Shown here: piece after piece, positions 33,429-42,492 of the stretch
Numbering within the stretch: the first letter of the stretch is position 1
Layout: every line of letters starts with the position of its first letter
NCBI GenBank assembly: GCA_966250325.1
Contig: CBINGY010000001.1
Location: 160,439 to 224,438 of the forward strand
DNA length: 64,000 nucleotides
Source: Jiulongibacter sp966250325
GTDB taxonomy: Bacteria; Bacteroidota; Bacteroidia; Cytophagales; Spirosomataceae
Direction of reading: 5' to 3'
Made by a program: the position numbers and the translations under genes
The notes under the pieces: generated by a model
The model's input: the letters and a program-made list of their open reading frames with translations, nothing else
What the model was told of the DNA's origin: nothing
The model's database searches: none

Positions 33429-33908
33429 ATGAAAGTGTATATGAAGGATTTTGTTATTCGTGAAGCAGTCCTGGAGGAACTTCCTGTGTTACTTACCTTT
33501 GAACAGGGAATTATTGAAGCTGAGCGACCTTTTGACCCTACCCTCAAACCAGATCCGATCAGCTATTACGATATAGCCGAACTCATTCAATCTGAAGATT
33601 CCACCGTTTACATAGCAGAATATGAGGGCGAACTGGTGGCATCCGGTTATGCCCGGATTCAAACCCCAAAACCGTTTCTGAAACATGAGAAGTTTGCCTT
33701 TCTTGGTTTCATGTATGTAAAGCCCGGGTTTCGGGGCAAGGGTTTAAATGCCCGAATAGTACAAGCTCTGGCAGACTGGTCAAAAAATCGGGGAATTGAT
33801 GAAATACGCCTTCATGTGTATGCAGAAAATACCTCCGCTATACGAGCCTACGAAAAGGCGGGATTCACCTCTCATCTCATTGAAATGAGACACAATCTTT
33901 CTGAATAG
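33429..33908 (+). CDS. GNAT-family N-acetyltransferase
   Basis: This protein of about 159 residues has FVIREAVLEELPVLLTFEQ at the N-terminus and the acetyl-CoA binding motif GFRGKGLNARIVQAL (R/Q-x-x-G-x-G/A) after FMYVKPG, with the closing segment HVYAENTSAIRAYEKAGF. All are standard for GNAT enzymes. The start is uncertain: ATG 33429 and 33441 both work, whereas the longer frame adds a non-conserved lead. Substrate unknown. It lies between the two ArsR/SRPBCC operons on the same strand and 59 bases after the methyltransferase. Confidence 0.85.
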   Translation: MKVYMKDFVIREAVLEELPVLLTFEQGIIEAERPFDPTLKPDPISYYDIAELIQSEDSTVYIAEYEGELVASGYARIQTPKPFLKHEKFAFLGFMYVKPGFRGKGLNARIVQALADWSKNRGIDEIRLHVYAENTSAIRAYEKAGFTSHLIEMRHNLSE

Positions 33909-33971
33909 ATCTTCGACGCCTGAGACTCACTAATTTATTGCATAAAACTTTTCAGAAACCAATTGGTTGCC

Positions 33972-33996
33972 TATATTTGCAACTGATCAATTGCAA
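33972..33996 (+). promoter_or_regulatory. -7 promoter box overlapping an 18/20 palindromic operator
   Basis: TATATTTG (33972-33979) matches TAnnTTTG. It runs into the palindrome TTGCAACTGATCAATTGCAA (33977-33996), which is symmetric at 18 of 20 positions. The ArsR start codon is 4 bases further on, so a bound repressor would block initiation directly. Confidence 0.8.
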
Positions 33997-34000
33997 AAGT

Positions 34001-34315
34001 ATGCGAAGAGATATTTTCCAGGCCATAGCCGACCCGACACGCCGGGCCATACTTTCTCTAATTGCCGTTCAGGCATTGACCCCAAATGCGGTGGCCGAAC
34101 ATTTTGATATCAGTCGTCAGGCCGTTTCTAAGCATATCCGTATTCTTTCAGAGTGCGAATTATTGAATCAGGACCAAAAGGGAAGAGAAATATACTATCG
34201 TTTTGACCCGGAAAAAATGAAGGAAGTAGATGAATGGCTGCGGCCTTTCAGGGCTTTGTGGGAAAATCGTTTTGAACGGCTCGATCAGGTTTTAACTCAA
34301 ATGAAAAATAATTAG
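34001..34315 (+). CDS. ArsR-family transcriptional regulator
   Basis: This is a 104-residue winged-helix regulator with RRDIFQAIADPTRRAILSLIA, the HTH stretch NAVAEHFDISRQAVSKHIRIL and the wing LLNQDQKGREIYYRFDP. It belongs to the same AHSA1-linked subgroup as the regulator at 32.4 kb but is not a recent copy. The ATG at 34001 is used because the operator and promoter end just before it; the longer frame would read through them. It starts a three-gene operon with SRPBCC and DinB-like proteins and probably represses it. Confidence 0.9.
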   Translation: MRRDIFQAIADPTRRAILSLIAVQALTPNAVAEHFDISRQAVSKHIRILSECELLNQDQKGREIYYRFDPEKMKEVDEWLRPFRALWENRFERLDQVLTQMKNN

Positions 34316-34317
34316 CT

Positions 34318-34794
34318 ATGAATGAAACAGAGATAATTGTAAAGCCAGGTCAGCCTGATTACTTAATTAAAAGAACTTTCTCTGCACCTCTATCCCCGGT
34401 ATTCAGAGCATTTACCGAGCCTGAACTGCTATCGCAATGGTTTATGCCTAAAGAGGCCCATCTGCAAATAATCAGGATGGACTGTAAAGAAGGAGGCTCT
34501 TTCCATTTTACCCAAATTGGCCCCGGCGGCGGGCTTTATGGCTTCAAAGGAGTTTACCACGAGGTTTCTCCGGAAGCAGGCATAATAAAAACCTCCGAGT
34601 TCCTGGGACTTCCTCAGCGAATATTGCCTTTACTTGAAATAACTACTTTTGAGGCTGCCGGCAATGAGACCCACGTCACTATCCACAGCATTTGTCCGGA
34701 TAACGCCTACCGTGACTCCATGATTTCGGCAGGAATGAAACCTACGCTAGATCATACACATGAATTGCTTGACAACCTTTTAAAACAGATTTAG
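34318..34794 (+). CDS. SRPBCC (AHSA1-like) domain protein
   Basis: This 158-residue protein has the expected AHSA1 pattern: IKRTFSAPLSPVFRAFTEPELLSQWFMP, then GGSFHFTQIGPGGGLYGFKGVYHEVSPEAGII and the C-terminal HDxT-type end TLDHTHELLDNLL. The ATG follows the ArsR stop by two bases, so it is surely co-transcribed and probably the main product controlled by that regulator. Its ligand is not known. It differs clearly from the SRPBCC at 32.0 kb. Confidence 0.9.
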   Translation: MNETEIIVKPGQPDYLIKRTFSAPLSPVFRAFTEPELLSQWFMPKEAHLQIIRMDCKEGGSFHFTQIGPGGGLYGFKGVYHEVSPEAGIIKTSEFLGLPQRILPLLEITTFEAAGNETHVTIHSICPDNAYRDSMISAGMKPTLDHTHELLDNLLKQI

Positions 34795-34797
34795 TCT

Positions 34798-35295
34798 GTG
34801 AAATCATTATTCTTTACCCTGGTTATCTTCTCTACTCTTCCGGTTATGTCACAAACCCTTACACCTCTTATTCATCAAATGCTTGATCAAAGCAGAATGT
34901 CAAACGGATTTGCCCTGGAAGGGATTACGGAAGAGAAAGTAGGTCTCAGACTTAACCCAAATGCAAATTCCGTTGGTTTTATTTACCGTCATATTGGAGA
35001 AACGCTCCATTTGTTTACAACTTTCTACGGACTTCCCACAGAGGTAGAAAACACCACAATGGGCCTGCAGGATGTCGGACAAGGGGAGGACATAACCCTC
35101 AGCAAGACGCTTATTGAATCGGGAATGAAAAAGTTGTACGATCTCGCAATGAGTAAGGACGACGAGTACTGGTTGGAAGAAATTGACACACCATTCTTTG
35201 GCAAAGTGAGCAGATTCAGGCTATTATGCCATATTCTATACCATAATAGTCATCATTCCGGGCAGATTTCACTTACACTTTCCAGGGGAAATTAA
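34798..35295 (+). CDS. DinB-like protein with signal peptide
   Basis: This 165-residue protein starts at a GTG three bases after the SRPBCC stop and begins with a signal peptide (KSLFFTLVIFSTLPVMSQ), unusual for a DinB fold. Candidate metal-binding histidines lie in FIYRHIGETLHLFTTF (about 63) and LCHILYHNSHHSGQ near the C-terminus. It is the last gene of the ArsR operon and ends at a strong hairpin. Function unknown; an exported metal-binding hydrolase or transferase is plausible. Confidence 0.75.
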   Translation: MKSLFFTLVIFSTLPVMSQTLTPLIHQMLDQSRMSNGFALEGITEEKVGLRLNPNANSVGFIYRHIGETLHLFTTFYGLPTEVENTTMGLQDVGQGEDITLSKTLIESGMKKLYDLAMSKDDEYWLEEIDTPFFGKVSRFRLLCHILYHNSHHSGQISLTLSRGN

Positions 35296-35327
35296 AAAGA
35301 TTGGCAGGAGCAAGCCCGCCAATCTTT
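35296..35327. terminator. Bidirectional hairpin terminator
   Basis: AAAGATTGGC (35296-35305) pairs with GCCAATCTTT (35318-35327) around a 12-base loop. It lies right after the DinB-like stop on the plus strand and about 36 bases past the ferritin-like stop on the minus strand, where it is followed by T-rich sequence. Confidence 0.85.
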
Positions 35328-35362
35328 CCATCTCTAACCACACGATGTTTATCTGTATAAAA

Positions 35363-36199
35363 TCATGAAACTATAAATAACCCGGCAATAGCAGCTGCCG
35401 TAGCTCCATCTATCGCTTCATCATACGCTTCTGAAGAGGCCGCTGCAGTGAATGGGGTACCACTACCAAGCATAGTAAGGTCCACTCCTCCCTGAGAAGT
35501 TGCTTCTTCGCCATTATACACAGCCTGAGCTACCTCTGGAATTCCCGCACCCCGCTCATTGCCGGTGATCCATCCCTTTAAGCCACGCAGTCTGCGAATT
35601 TCAGAAGCATGACGTGCCTCTACCGAATGAATCTGTAAGGCTGGAGTAATATATGGAGTTCCTAAAAGAGCCCCGGCCTGTCCTTTATACGCTCTCACCC
35701 CTGTATCTTCAAATGCCTGAGCCAATGCCAGCAACTGGGCATATGCTGTAGCCTGCCCGGCCCCGTTCGTATTAAAGGGATCGAAAGCCCCGCCTGCCGT
35801 GAAGTCAAAAGTAGGTTTGCTTACTGGTGTTACCCCAGCTCCATTTAGACCTGCCACCAAAAAATCTACGTGAGCCTGCTCATGTTTCGAAATCTGCATA
35901 TACACCTTCTCTGCCCGGCTTCCTCCGGGAATTACGCCCGATTGCAGGGCCAGATCATAAAACTCGTCTTCAAGATACTCCAAAGTAAGAGCCAGTTGAA
36001 GGGCTGAAACTGCATCCGCAGGATTTCTGGCATACGATTTTGAAGTGGCAGTTGCTACACCCAAGCCTGTGGGAATGGCTGCCATCGCTATATTTTTCCC
36101 AATATTTCCCAGAGAACCCAGCAGGTTTCTTCTAGAGCTTTTTACATCTTCCTGTATAGTATCGGTAGTAAAAGCCGATAAGAAATTAATCATATTCAT
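35363..36199 (-). CDS. Ferritin-like domain protein (dessication-associated type)
   Basis: This 278-residue protein belongs to the Ferritin_2 family. The diiron-like or degenerate four-helix core shows ALQLALTLEYLEDEFYDLAL, ISKHEQAHVDFL and IHSVEARHASEIRRLRG, the expected EExxH-type pattern. A preceding RRNLLGSLGNIG segment looks like a Tat-type or membrane-directing leader. Members are exported and of unknown role. It starts 18 bases after the stop of another ferritin-like gene, so the two probably form one unit. Possible oligomer partners. Confidence 0.82.
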   Translation of the reverse strand: MNMINFLSAFTTDTIQEDVKSSRRNLLGSLGNIGKNIAMAAIPTGLGVATATSKSYARNPADAVSALQLALTLEYLEDEFYDLALQSGVIPGGSRAEKVYMQISKHEQAHVDFLVAGLNGAGVTPVSKPTFDFTAGGAFDPFNTNGAGQATAYAQLLALAQAFEDTGVRAYKGQAGALLGTPYITPALQIHSVEARHASEIRRLRGLKGWITGNERGAGIPEVAQAVYNGEEATSQGGVDLTMLGSGTPFTAAASSEAYDEAIDGATAAAIAGLFIVS

Positions 36200-36216
36200 G
36201 ACACTGTTCGTTTAAG

Positions 36217-36936
36217 TTATGGTAATTGATTGGCGGTGAAAGAAGTTTTCACAAAACCTGTTGATGCCACTGCAGCAAGAATTTCTGAAGGCTTAAGAGC
36301 CAGATCCAGGCCAGATGCATCTACTACATCATCTCCGGCAAAATCCTTGGAATCAGGATTAATAAGCGAACGGATAGCTGCAGCATGGCGAGCCTCTACC
36401 GAAACGATTTTACCGGCTATTAGCAAGTAATTTGGATCAGTAATTAAATAACCTGCACCATTGTATGCAGCTACACCTGTATCTTCCAGCACTTTTGCTG
36501 TAGCCAGTACCTGATCGCGGTTTCCGAAATTCAGTGAACCGTAATCAAATTCAAGCTGAGGTGTAATGAGATCCGCATTTCCACTGGTGGCTGCATTCAG
36601 AGCCGCCTTAAAGAACTCCCGGTGATTCACTTCGTGATTATACAAATCTGTAAGCACGGTTCTTTCCACATCCGAGATTCCACTATAGAACGAGTTAACC
36701 ACTTTCGTGTAAAAATCAGCTTCCAGCTGTTCCAGAGCGTAGGCATAATTCAAAACTCCCAAATCTCCTGCTCCCAGATCAAAAGTGACTCCTGGCATGG
36801 GATCCATCTTGTCTTTGTCACAGGCAGCAAGGAGCCCGGCACTTACCACGGTCAAGCCGCTCACCTTAAGAAACTGTCTTCTGCTTCCCGAAGAAGGCGG
36901 CTGAACCTTCACAATTTGCTTTCTCATAGTTTGCAT
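36217..36936 (-). CDS. Ferritin-like domain lipoprotein with Tat signal
   Basis: This 239-residue protein carries a twin-arginine motif (SRRQFLKVSG) followed by a hydrophobic run and lipobox LAAC, so it is exported folded and lipid-anchored. The ferritin-like helices contain NYAYALEQLEADFYTKVV, YNHEVNHREFFKAAL and VSVEARHAAAIRSL. ATG 36936 is chosen because the upstream frame adds a hydrophilic lead before the Tat motif; ATG 36927 is also possible. It is the first gene of a pair with a related protein, and its acidic CDKDKMD start after the cysteine may act as a surface-export signal. Confidence 0.82.
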   Translation of the reverse strand: MQTMRKQIVKVQPPSSGSRRQFLKVSGLTVVSAGLLAACDKDKMDPMPGVTFDLGAGDLGVLNYAYALEQLEADFYTKVVNSFYSGISDVERTVLTDLYNHEVNHREFFKAALNAATSGNADLITPQLEFDYGSLNFGNRDQVLATAKVLEDTGVAAYNGAGYLITDPNYLLIAGKIVSVEARHAAAIRSLINPDSKDFAGDDVVDASGLDLALKPSEILAAVASTGFVKTSFTANQLP

Positions 36937-37268
36937 GTTTTTGTTTTTACTATGCCTGTACCTACGGGTGAGCCTGCAGAAAAAGATCAAATCAGAGAAA
37001 AATAAATTGAAGACAGACCACCAAACAGCCGATTATGGTGCCAAAAATGAGGTTTGGAGAGACCTTCCGAATCAATGGCTTCTGGTCTTTTTTTAGGAAG
37101 AAAGGAATCTGCTCATACACCCCGATTGGAAATAATGGGGAAAAGAATACTCGAAGAATTCGACTTTCAGACCTATATACGGGCGGAACAGTTTTTATAC
37201 ATCAGGTGGAAACCATTCGATGATACATGCACAAAACTCTACTCAAACTAAACTTAAAAAAACAGAAC
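36937..37268. other. Divergent intergenic region, ferritin-like pair / DUF4382
   Basis: This region must carry the promoters of both neighbours, but I see no clear -33/-7 pair, palindrome or RNA. Short frames (for example 37054-37251 plus) show no recognisable protein and are not called. Confidence 0.4.
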
Positions 37269-38231
37269 ATGAAGAAGCAATTTAGATTTTTATCAGCCTC
37301 ACTTCTAGCCTTAGGTGCACTTTCATTCTCTTGCGACGATGACTCCATGGGACCAGACATTAATGATCCCGATGCAAAAAAAGGAAACCTAAATATCAGC
37401 GTTACTGATGCTCCGATTGATGCCGATAACGTTTCTGCTGTTTTTGTCACATTTACAGAGATCAAAGTAGATGGTCATGAATTTACCGGTTTTGAAGGAC
37501 CAAAAACGGTCAACCTCCTGGAGCTTCAGAACGGCAATACGATGGATCTCGGTACATCAGAAGCCTCGGTAGGTTCCTACTCAAAGATTGAATTTGTGAT
37601 TAATTCTGAATACGACGCCGACAGCACCGGTCCCGGTTGTTATATTCTGAATACCGATGGTACCAAAGAAAAACTGGAGCTCGGATCTGACGGCAAAGCG
37701 ACTCTTACTGTAGAACCCGATCATTTCGATGTTTCAGAGGATGGAACTACCGAAATTGTCATTGATTTTGATCTGCGTAAAGCTATAAAATCAAATTCCG
37801 AATCTGACTTTGAGTTTGTAAGCAAAGCGGAACTTAATGGAGCTGTACGTGCCGAAAACAAAGAAATGACAGGTAATATTAAAGGTACTATTTCAAATTC
37901 AGCCGGGACAAATCTGGTAGTTTACGTGTACAAAAAAGGGGAGTTTAATGAAGATACTGAAATTGAAGGCTCAGGAGATAGCGAAGTGAAATTTGGCAAA
38001 GCTCTTACGTCTGCTACCGTTAACGCAGGAGGTAACTTCACACTGGCGTATCTGCCGGAAGGCGACTACGAAATCTATTGCGATAAGCCGGAAAGCGACG
38101 GCCTGGGAATAGGCTTAAATACGTTACTTGAATTAAACAGCAGTGGTGAAGACCTCGAAAATATTACCGTGGACTCTGGAACCGAAACAACACTCAGTCT
38201 CTCTGTAGTGCTTGGAGGACTTCTGAATTAA
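37269..38231 (+). CDS. DUF4382 domain lipoprotein
   Basis: This 320-residue lipoprotein opens with a signal and lipobox (LGALSFSC), and the cysteine is followed by three aspartates, which resembles a lipoprotein surface-export signal in Bacteroidota. The DUF4382 core runs about residues 40-190: GNLNISVTDAPIDADNVSAVFVTFTEIKV, NLLELQNGN, LGTSEASVGSYSKIEFVINS. A second, poorly conserved domain (about 200-310) resembles a carboxypeptidase-regulatory-like beta sandwich (TLAYLPEGDYEIYCDKP). Function is unknown. The ATG at 37269 opens the signal peptide. A strong terminator follows. Confidence 0.85.
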   Translation: MKKQFRFLSASLLALGALSFSCDDDSMGPDINDPDAKKGNLNISVTDAPIDADNVSAVFVTFTEIKVDGHEFTGFEGPKTVNLLELQNGNTMDLGTSEASVGSYSKIEFVINSEYDADSTGPGCYILNTDGTKEKLELGSDGKATLTVEPDHFDVSEDGTTEIVIDFDLRKAIKSNSESDFEFVSKAELNGAVRAENKEMTGNIKGTISNSAGTNLVVYVYKKGEFNEDTEIEGSGDSEVKFGKALTSATVNAGGNFTLAYLPEGDYEIYCDKPESDGLGIGLNTLLELNSSGEDLENITVDSGTETTLSLSVVLGGLLN

Positions 38232-38254
38232 TCACGGGAATAAGTGGGACCCAA

Positions 38255-38286
38255 AAGGCTCTTTCGAAAGAAAGGGCCTTTTTCTG
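38255..38286 (+). terminator. Intrinsic terminator after the DUF4382 gene
   Basis: AAGGCTCTTTC (38255-38265) pairs with GAAAGGGCCTT (38270-38280), with one G-U pair, around a GAAA loop; TTTCTG follows. It lies 24 bases after the stop. Confidence 0.9.
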
Positions 38287-38328
38287 TAAAAAGGGTTAAC
38301 TTTATTTTATTAACCCAAGCGAACATCT

Positions 38329-40023
38329 ATGAAATACTTCCTCTTTATTTTCCCTTTTTTCGGTGTTTTGTTTCTTACAAAAGGACAAGACCGTCTATCA
38401 GGAAAAACCTGGGCAGGCAGGTCTGAGGTGATCGCCGCTCATGGAATGGTTTGTACTTCCCATCCCCTTTCTACTCAGGTGGGCATTGAAGTACTTAAAT
38501 CAGGTGGAAATGCTATTGATGCCGCTATTGCTGCAAATGCGATGGAAGGCCTGGTGGAGCCACATATGAATGGCATTGGGGGCGACCTGTTTGCCATCGT
38601 CTGGGATGCCAAAACAAAGAAACTCTACGGACTCAATGCCTCTGGCCGTTCCCCTTTTTCGCTTACTCTGGATGAGTTAAAAAAACGTGGACTCGACTAT
38701 CTGCCGGCTCTGGGGCCGCTTCCTGTCAGTGTGCCGGGGTGTGTGGACGGGTGGTTTGAATTACACCATAAATTTGGCAGTCTGCCCATGGAGAAAATCC
38801 TTTCCCATGCCATCAGGTATGGAAATGAAGGATTTCCGGTGCATGATGAACTTGCCTTATCGCTTCAGTCGGTTCCTCGCAATTATGGTACCTTTCCCAA
38901 TGTAAAGGAACATTATTACCCAAACGGCCGGGTGGCTCAGAAAGGAGAAATCTTCCGAAATCCAAATCTGGCAAATACCCTGCAAAAAATCGCCAAAGGG
39001 GGCCGTGATGCATTTTATAAAGGTGAAATTGCGGAGGTGATTGACAGATTTTTCAAAGAAAACGGCGGATATCTTAGCTCCCGTGACCTTGCCGAACATA
39101 CCTCAACCTGGGTAGAGCCAAAGTCCGTTAACTACCGCGGTTACGATGTATGGGAACTGCCACCGAATAGTCAGGGAATAGCTGCATTGCAGATGCTCAC
39201 GATACTGGAAGGTTATGATTTCTCAAAAATTCCTTATGGCAGTGCGGAGCATATCCATCTTTTCACAGAAGCCAAAAAACTAGCCTTTGAAGATCGGGCC
39301 AGATACTATGCAGACCCCGATTTTGCCAAAATACCTGTAAAAGAGCTGATTTCTGAGACATATGCGGCTGAAAGACGTAAACTTATTTCTTCCGAAAGGG
39401 CCGCTTCCCGGGTGGATGCCGGTAACCCTGCACTGAAAGATGGCGATACTATTTACCTCACCGTTGCAGATAAAGAGGGAAATATGGTTTCCCTGATTCA
39501 AAGCAATTACCTGGGATTTGGCTCAGGCATGATGCCGTCGGGTCTGGGATTTATGTTTCAGGACAGAGGAAAGATGTTTTCCCTCAAAGAAGGAGAAAAC
39601 AATACGTACGCTCCGCACAAAAGACCTTTTCAGACGATCATTCCCGCCTTTATTACCAAAGATGGAGAGCCCTTTATGAGTTTTGGTGTTATGGGTGGCA
39701 CTTTTCAGCCGCAGGGTCATGTGCAGATGGTGATGAACGTGGTAGACTATGGAATGAATATTCAGGAAGCAGGCGATGCCCCCAGAATAAGTCATGTGGG
39801 TAGCTCAGAGCCTACAGGTGAAAAAATGACCAACAGTGGAGAAGTCAAACTGGAGTCGGGATTTGGTTATGAAACCATTCGTGATCTGATGAAAAAAGGT
39901 CATCAGGTGGGATATATTTTCGGTGATTACGGAGGGTACCAGGCCATTCGGTATGACCCCATTCAGAAGGTTTATTACGGAGCCTCAGATTCAAGAAAAG
40001 ACGGACACGCCGCGGGCTACTAA
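38329..40023 (+). CDS. Gamma-glutamyltransferase
   Basis: This 564-residue secreted enzyme cleaves gamma-glutamyl bonds, mainly of glutathione. A signal peptide (MKYFLFIFPFFGVLFLTKGQ) precedes the large-subunit part, which includes GIGGDLFAIVWDAKTKKL, the PGCVDGWFE motif and the small-subunit start at Thr374 (GDTIYLTVADKEG), the nucleophile exposed by self-cleavage. The NYLGFGSG and GGTFQPQGH motifs follow, as in YwrD-type enzymes. ATG 38329 is used, as it opens the signal. It has a strong terminator at its stop and converges on a TonB receptor gene. Confidence 0.93.
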   Translation: MKYFLFIFPFFGVLFLTKGQDRLSGKTWAGRSEVIAAHGMVCTSHPLSTQVGIEVLKSGGNAIDAAIAANAMEGLVEPHMNGIGGDLFAIVWDAKTKKLYGLNASGRSPFSLTLDELKKRGLDYLPALGPLPVSVPGCVDGWFELHHKFGSLPMEKILSHAIRYGNEGFPVHDELALSLQSVPRNYGTFPNVKEHYYPNGRVAQKGEIFRNPNLANTLQKIAKGGRDAFYKGEIAEVIDRFFKENGGYLSSRDLAEHTSTWVEPKSVNYRGYDVWELPPNSQGIAALQMLTILEGYDFSKIPYGSAEHIHLFTEAKKLAFEDRARYYADPDFAKIPVKELISETYAAERRKLISSERAASRVDAGNPALKDGDTIYLTVADKEGNMVSLIQSNYLGFGSGMMPSGLGFMFQDRGKMFSLKEGENNTYAPHKRPFQTIIPAFITKDGEPFMSFGVMGGTFQPQGHVQMVMNVVDYGMNIQEAGDAPRISHVGSSEPTGEKMTNSGEVKLESGFGYETIRDLMKKGHQVGYIFGDYGGYQAIRYDPIQKVYYGASDSRKDGHAAGY

Positions 40024-40033
40024 TCCGTCTTTT
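39996..40033. terminator. Bidirectional terminator between ggt and the TonB receptor gene
   Basis: AAAAGACGGA (39996-40005, inside the end of the gene) pairs with TCCGTCTTTT (40024-40033). The outer bases give an A-run and T-run on either strand, so it can stop transcription from both convergent genes. Confidence 0.8.
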
Positions 40034-40039
40034 CCGGAA

Positions 40040-42472
40040 TTAAAATTCAATGATAAATCCAATGGTAGGTGTGGGCTGACCAAAGGGCTCGCTCAGGATC
40101 AGCGGAATCGCATTGGAGCCATCCATTTGTACCGGCAACCCATCTGTGCTGGCAAAATCGGTATTATCCGCATTTCTCTGGAAAGTAAACTCAGGAATTG
40201 ATTCATTTTTTGCAGCCCAAACGTTCTGTATATCCAAAAACAAATCCAACGTCCATTTCTGATAATTCCATTTTTTATCAATACGCAGATCCATTTGGTT
40301 AAAAGCCATCAACCGCTGTGAATTTAACCTTGAATAATCAAATATCCCGGTACCTATCGCCAGATAATTTCTCTGAGAATTCTCTATATCATACGGGGTG
40401 TAGGGGCTTCCTCCGGCAAAACGGTATTTGGCTCCCAGTTCCCAGTTTTTCCCGAATTTATACCCATAAATAAATGATAGCAGGTGACGGTTATCCCATG
40501 CCGATGGAAATAAAGGCGTGTCAATACCAGCAAACTGTGAGCGAACGTAGGTGTAAGATAGCGTAACAAACTGCCTCTTAACGAGCTTCTGCTGCACAAA
40601 AAACTCCAGTCCGTAAGATCTTCCCGTGCCATCGGTTACCACCTCCTCATTTCCAATAGCTCCAAAGCCCCCTCCGAGATTCCCTAACGAAATATTATCA
40701 AAAACAGAGACGGGATAATTCTTATAATCTTTGTAAAATCCTTCCAGTGTAAACCGCAGATCGGGTTTAGGAAGAAACTCAAACCCTGCGGCATAGTGCG
40801 TGCTTTGCAGGTAATCGGCATCTTTATTGACCAGAACTCCCTCCGTATCACGAAAACCCAGAACCGTATAAATAGGCGTTTTGAAATACCTGCCCCAGGT
40901 GGCATTTGCCCTCCATTTTTCACTAAGTGGCATAGAGGCCGAAATCCGGGGTGAAATCGTTCTGAACGGATTATTGCCGGTTTCTGTAAAACTGTTCATG
41001 TCAGTTCTTAACCCGGCTGATAGGCTAAGCTGATTTCTGAAGGTTTTTCCTGCCTGAGCGTAGGCTCCGTATTTCCAGAAGCCAATGGCGGTATTAAAGC
41101 TGTTTGTTACTCCTGGCTGAATAAGCTGCCCGTTATCATCTCTTAGTTCGGGTCGTATTAAGGCAAAAAAATCATTGTCATAGGATACTTGCTGTACTAC
41201 TCCTCCATAACTATAGGTAAATCCATTGGATGACTTACGTACGTTTACCCGTAGCTTATTTTCAATCTCATTGGATGTAGAGAAAAGATTTCTGGTTTCG
41301 GGGTCTTTAATCGTATTATCCTCAAAACGTTCCAGCTCGTTGTTAAAATGATTTCTGCTTAGATTTACGCTCAGAAGCCCGTTTCTCAGCCGATGTTTCA
41401 GGGTAGCTCCGGCTGTGTAATTCCATTGACTTATGTAATTGTTGCTTCGCAAAATGTAAACGTTTTCAGGACTTGCGTCTTTGGGTATCGCAAATTTGAA
41501 AAAATCAATGGCTCCGATTCCGAGTACATCAAGAGTGGTTTTTTCTCCCAGTTTATGCGATATTTTTGTTTGAAAATCCCAGTAATCAGGGCGAATGGGT
41601 AAATCAAGAAGTGTAAAAAGGAAAGCCAGATAGGAGCTTCTTGCAGATACCAGATAGGTGGTCTTTGGGCCGGCAGGTCCGTCAAATGTGGCTGCGAATT
41701 CAGAGGCACTCAGCCTCACATTCCCCTGAAGACGCTCGCTGTTCCCTTCCCGCTGTTTGAACTCAAAAATTCCGGAAGTGGTGTTATCAAACTGAGCATT
41801 GAAAGCAGAGGTGGATAGCTTAATATCCTCAATGAATGATATATTTATAATACCAGCCGGCCCACCAGCAGAGCCCTGCGTAGTAAAGTGATTCAGAATC
41901 GGAATTTCAATCCCGTCCAGATAATACACATTTTCATTGGGGCCACCACCTCTCAGGATGATATCATTTCTGAAACCACCGCTACCTGTAGTTCCCGCCA
42001 CACCCGGCAGGGCCTGAACCACCTTGGAGACGTCAAAATTACCACCGGGATTGCTTCGAATTTCTTCTGTAGTAAGTGACTGCACAGAAAGCGGAGTAAT
42101 TACATCGGAAGCCATAGCCGATTTCACCTTATTGGTTTTCACGGTTACTTCCTGCAGGTTTTCCAGGGCTGGCTCCAGTGCAAAACTTACAGAGAGGGCG
42201 TTTCCTGAAGTAAGCACCACGTTGTATCTGATCTGCTCGGAATAGCCGATGTAGGTGGCCCTTAGATTATAAGTGCCCACTGGTAAATCCAGCGTAAATC
42301 TGCCGTCTATGTCTGTTGTGGTGGCTTTCTTACCATCTTCGGTGCTCACAGTTGCACCTATTAATGGTTCTTCCGTTATTTTGTCTTTTATAATACCATA
42401 AATAGAACCGGTCTGCTGTGCTTTTAGAAGTCCCGGAAGGAACCATAAGGTAATGAGTATCAGTTTTTTCAT
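40040..42472 (-). CDS. TonB-dependent receptor with carboxypeptidase-like regulatory domain
   Basis: This is an 810-residue outer-membrane receptor. The signal peptide (MKKLILITLWFLPGLLKAQQ) is followed by a CarboxypepD_reg-like domain (about 20-105, GSIYGIIKDKITEEPLIGATV, FTLDLPVGTYNLRATYIGYSE), a plug (about 125-245, ending in RGGGPNENVYYLDGIEIP) and a 22-stranded barrel ending in an aromatic final residue (IIEF). The start at 42472 fits the signal; the longer frame adds implausible sequence. No SusD partner is adjacent. The MarR-like gene is divergent, and the long inverted repeat lies between. The substrate is unknown. Confidence 0.92.
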   Translation of the reverse strand: MKKLILITLWFLPGLLKAQQTGSIYGIIKDKITEEPLIGATVSTEDGKKATTTDIDGRFTLDLPVGTYNLRATYIGYSEQIRYNVVLTSGNALSVSFALEPALENLQEVTVKTNKVKSAMASDVITPLSVQSLTTEEIRSNPGGNFDVSKVVQALPGVAGTTGSGGFRNDIILRGGGPNENVYYLDGIEIPILNHFTTQGSAGGPAGIINISFIEDIKLSTSAFNAQFDNTTSGIFEFKQREGNSERLQGNVRLSASEFAATFDGPAGPKTTYLVSARSSYLAFLFTLLDLPIRPDYWDFQTKISHKLGEKTTLDVLGIGAIDFFKFAIPKDASPENVYILRSNNYISQWNYTAGATLKHRLRNGLLSVNLSRNHFNNELERFEDNTIKDPETRNLFSTSNEIENKLRVNVRKSSNGFTYSYGGVVQQVSYDNDFFALIRPELRDDNGQLIQPGVTNSFNTAIGFWKYGAYAQAGKTFRNQLSLSAGLRTDMNSFTETGNNPFRTISPRISASMPLSEKWRANATWGRYFKTPIYTVLGFRDTEGVLVNKDADYLQSTHYAAGFEFLPKPDLRFTLEGFYKDYKNYPVSVFDNISLGNLGGGFGAIGNEEVVTDGTGRSYGLEFFVQQKLVKRQFVTLSYTYVRSQFAGIDTPLFPSAWDNRHLLSFIYGYKFGKNWELGAKYRFAGGSPYTPYDIENSQRNYLAIGTGIFDYSRLNSQRLMAFNQMDLRIDKKWNYQKWTLDLFLDIQNVWAAKNESIPEFTFQRNADNTDFASTDGLPVQMDGSNAIPLILSEPFGQPTPTIGFIIEF

Positions 42473-42492
42473 TGAGTTCGCTAATGATTCAG

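Noticed and set aside
37054..37251. 65-codon plus-strand frame upstream of the DUF4382 gene
   Set aside because: No recognisable sequence, and overlapping alternatives are equally long.
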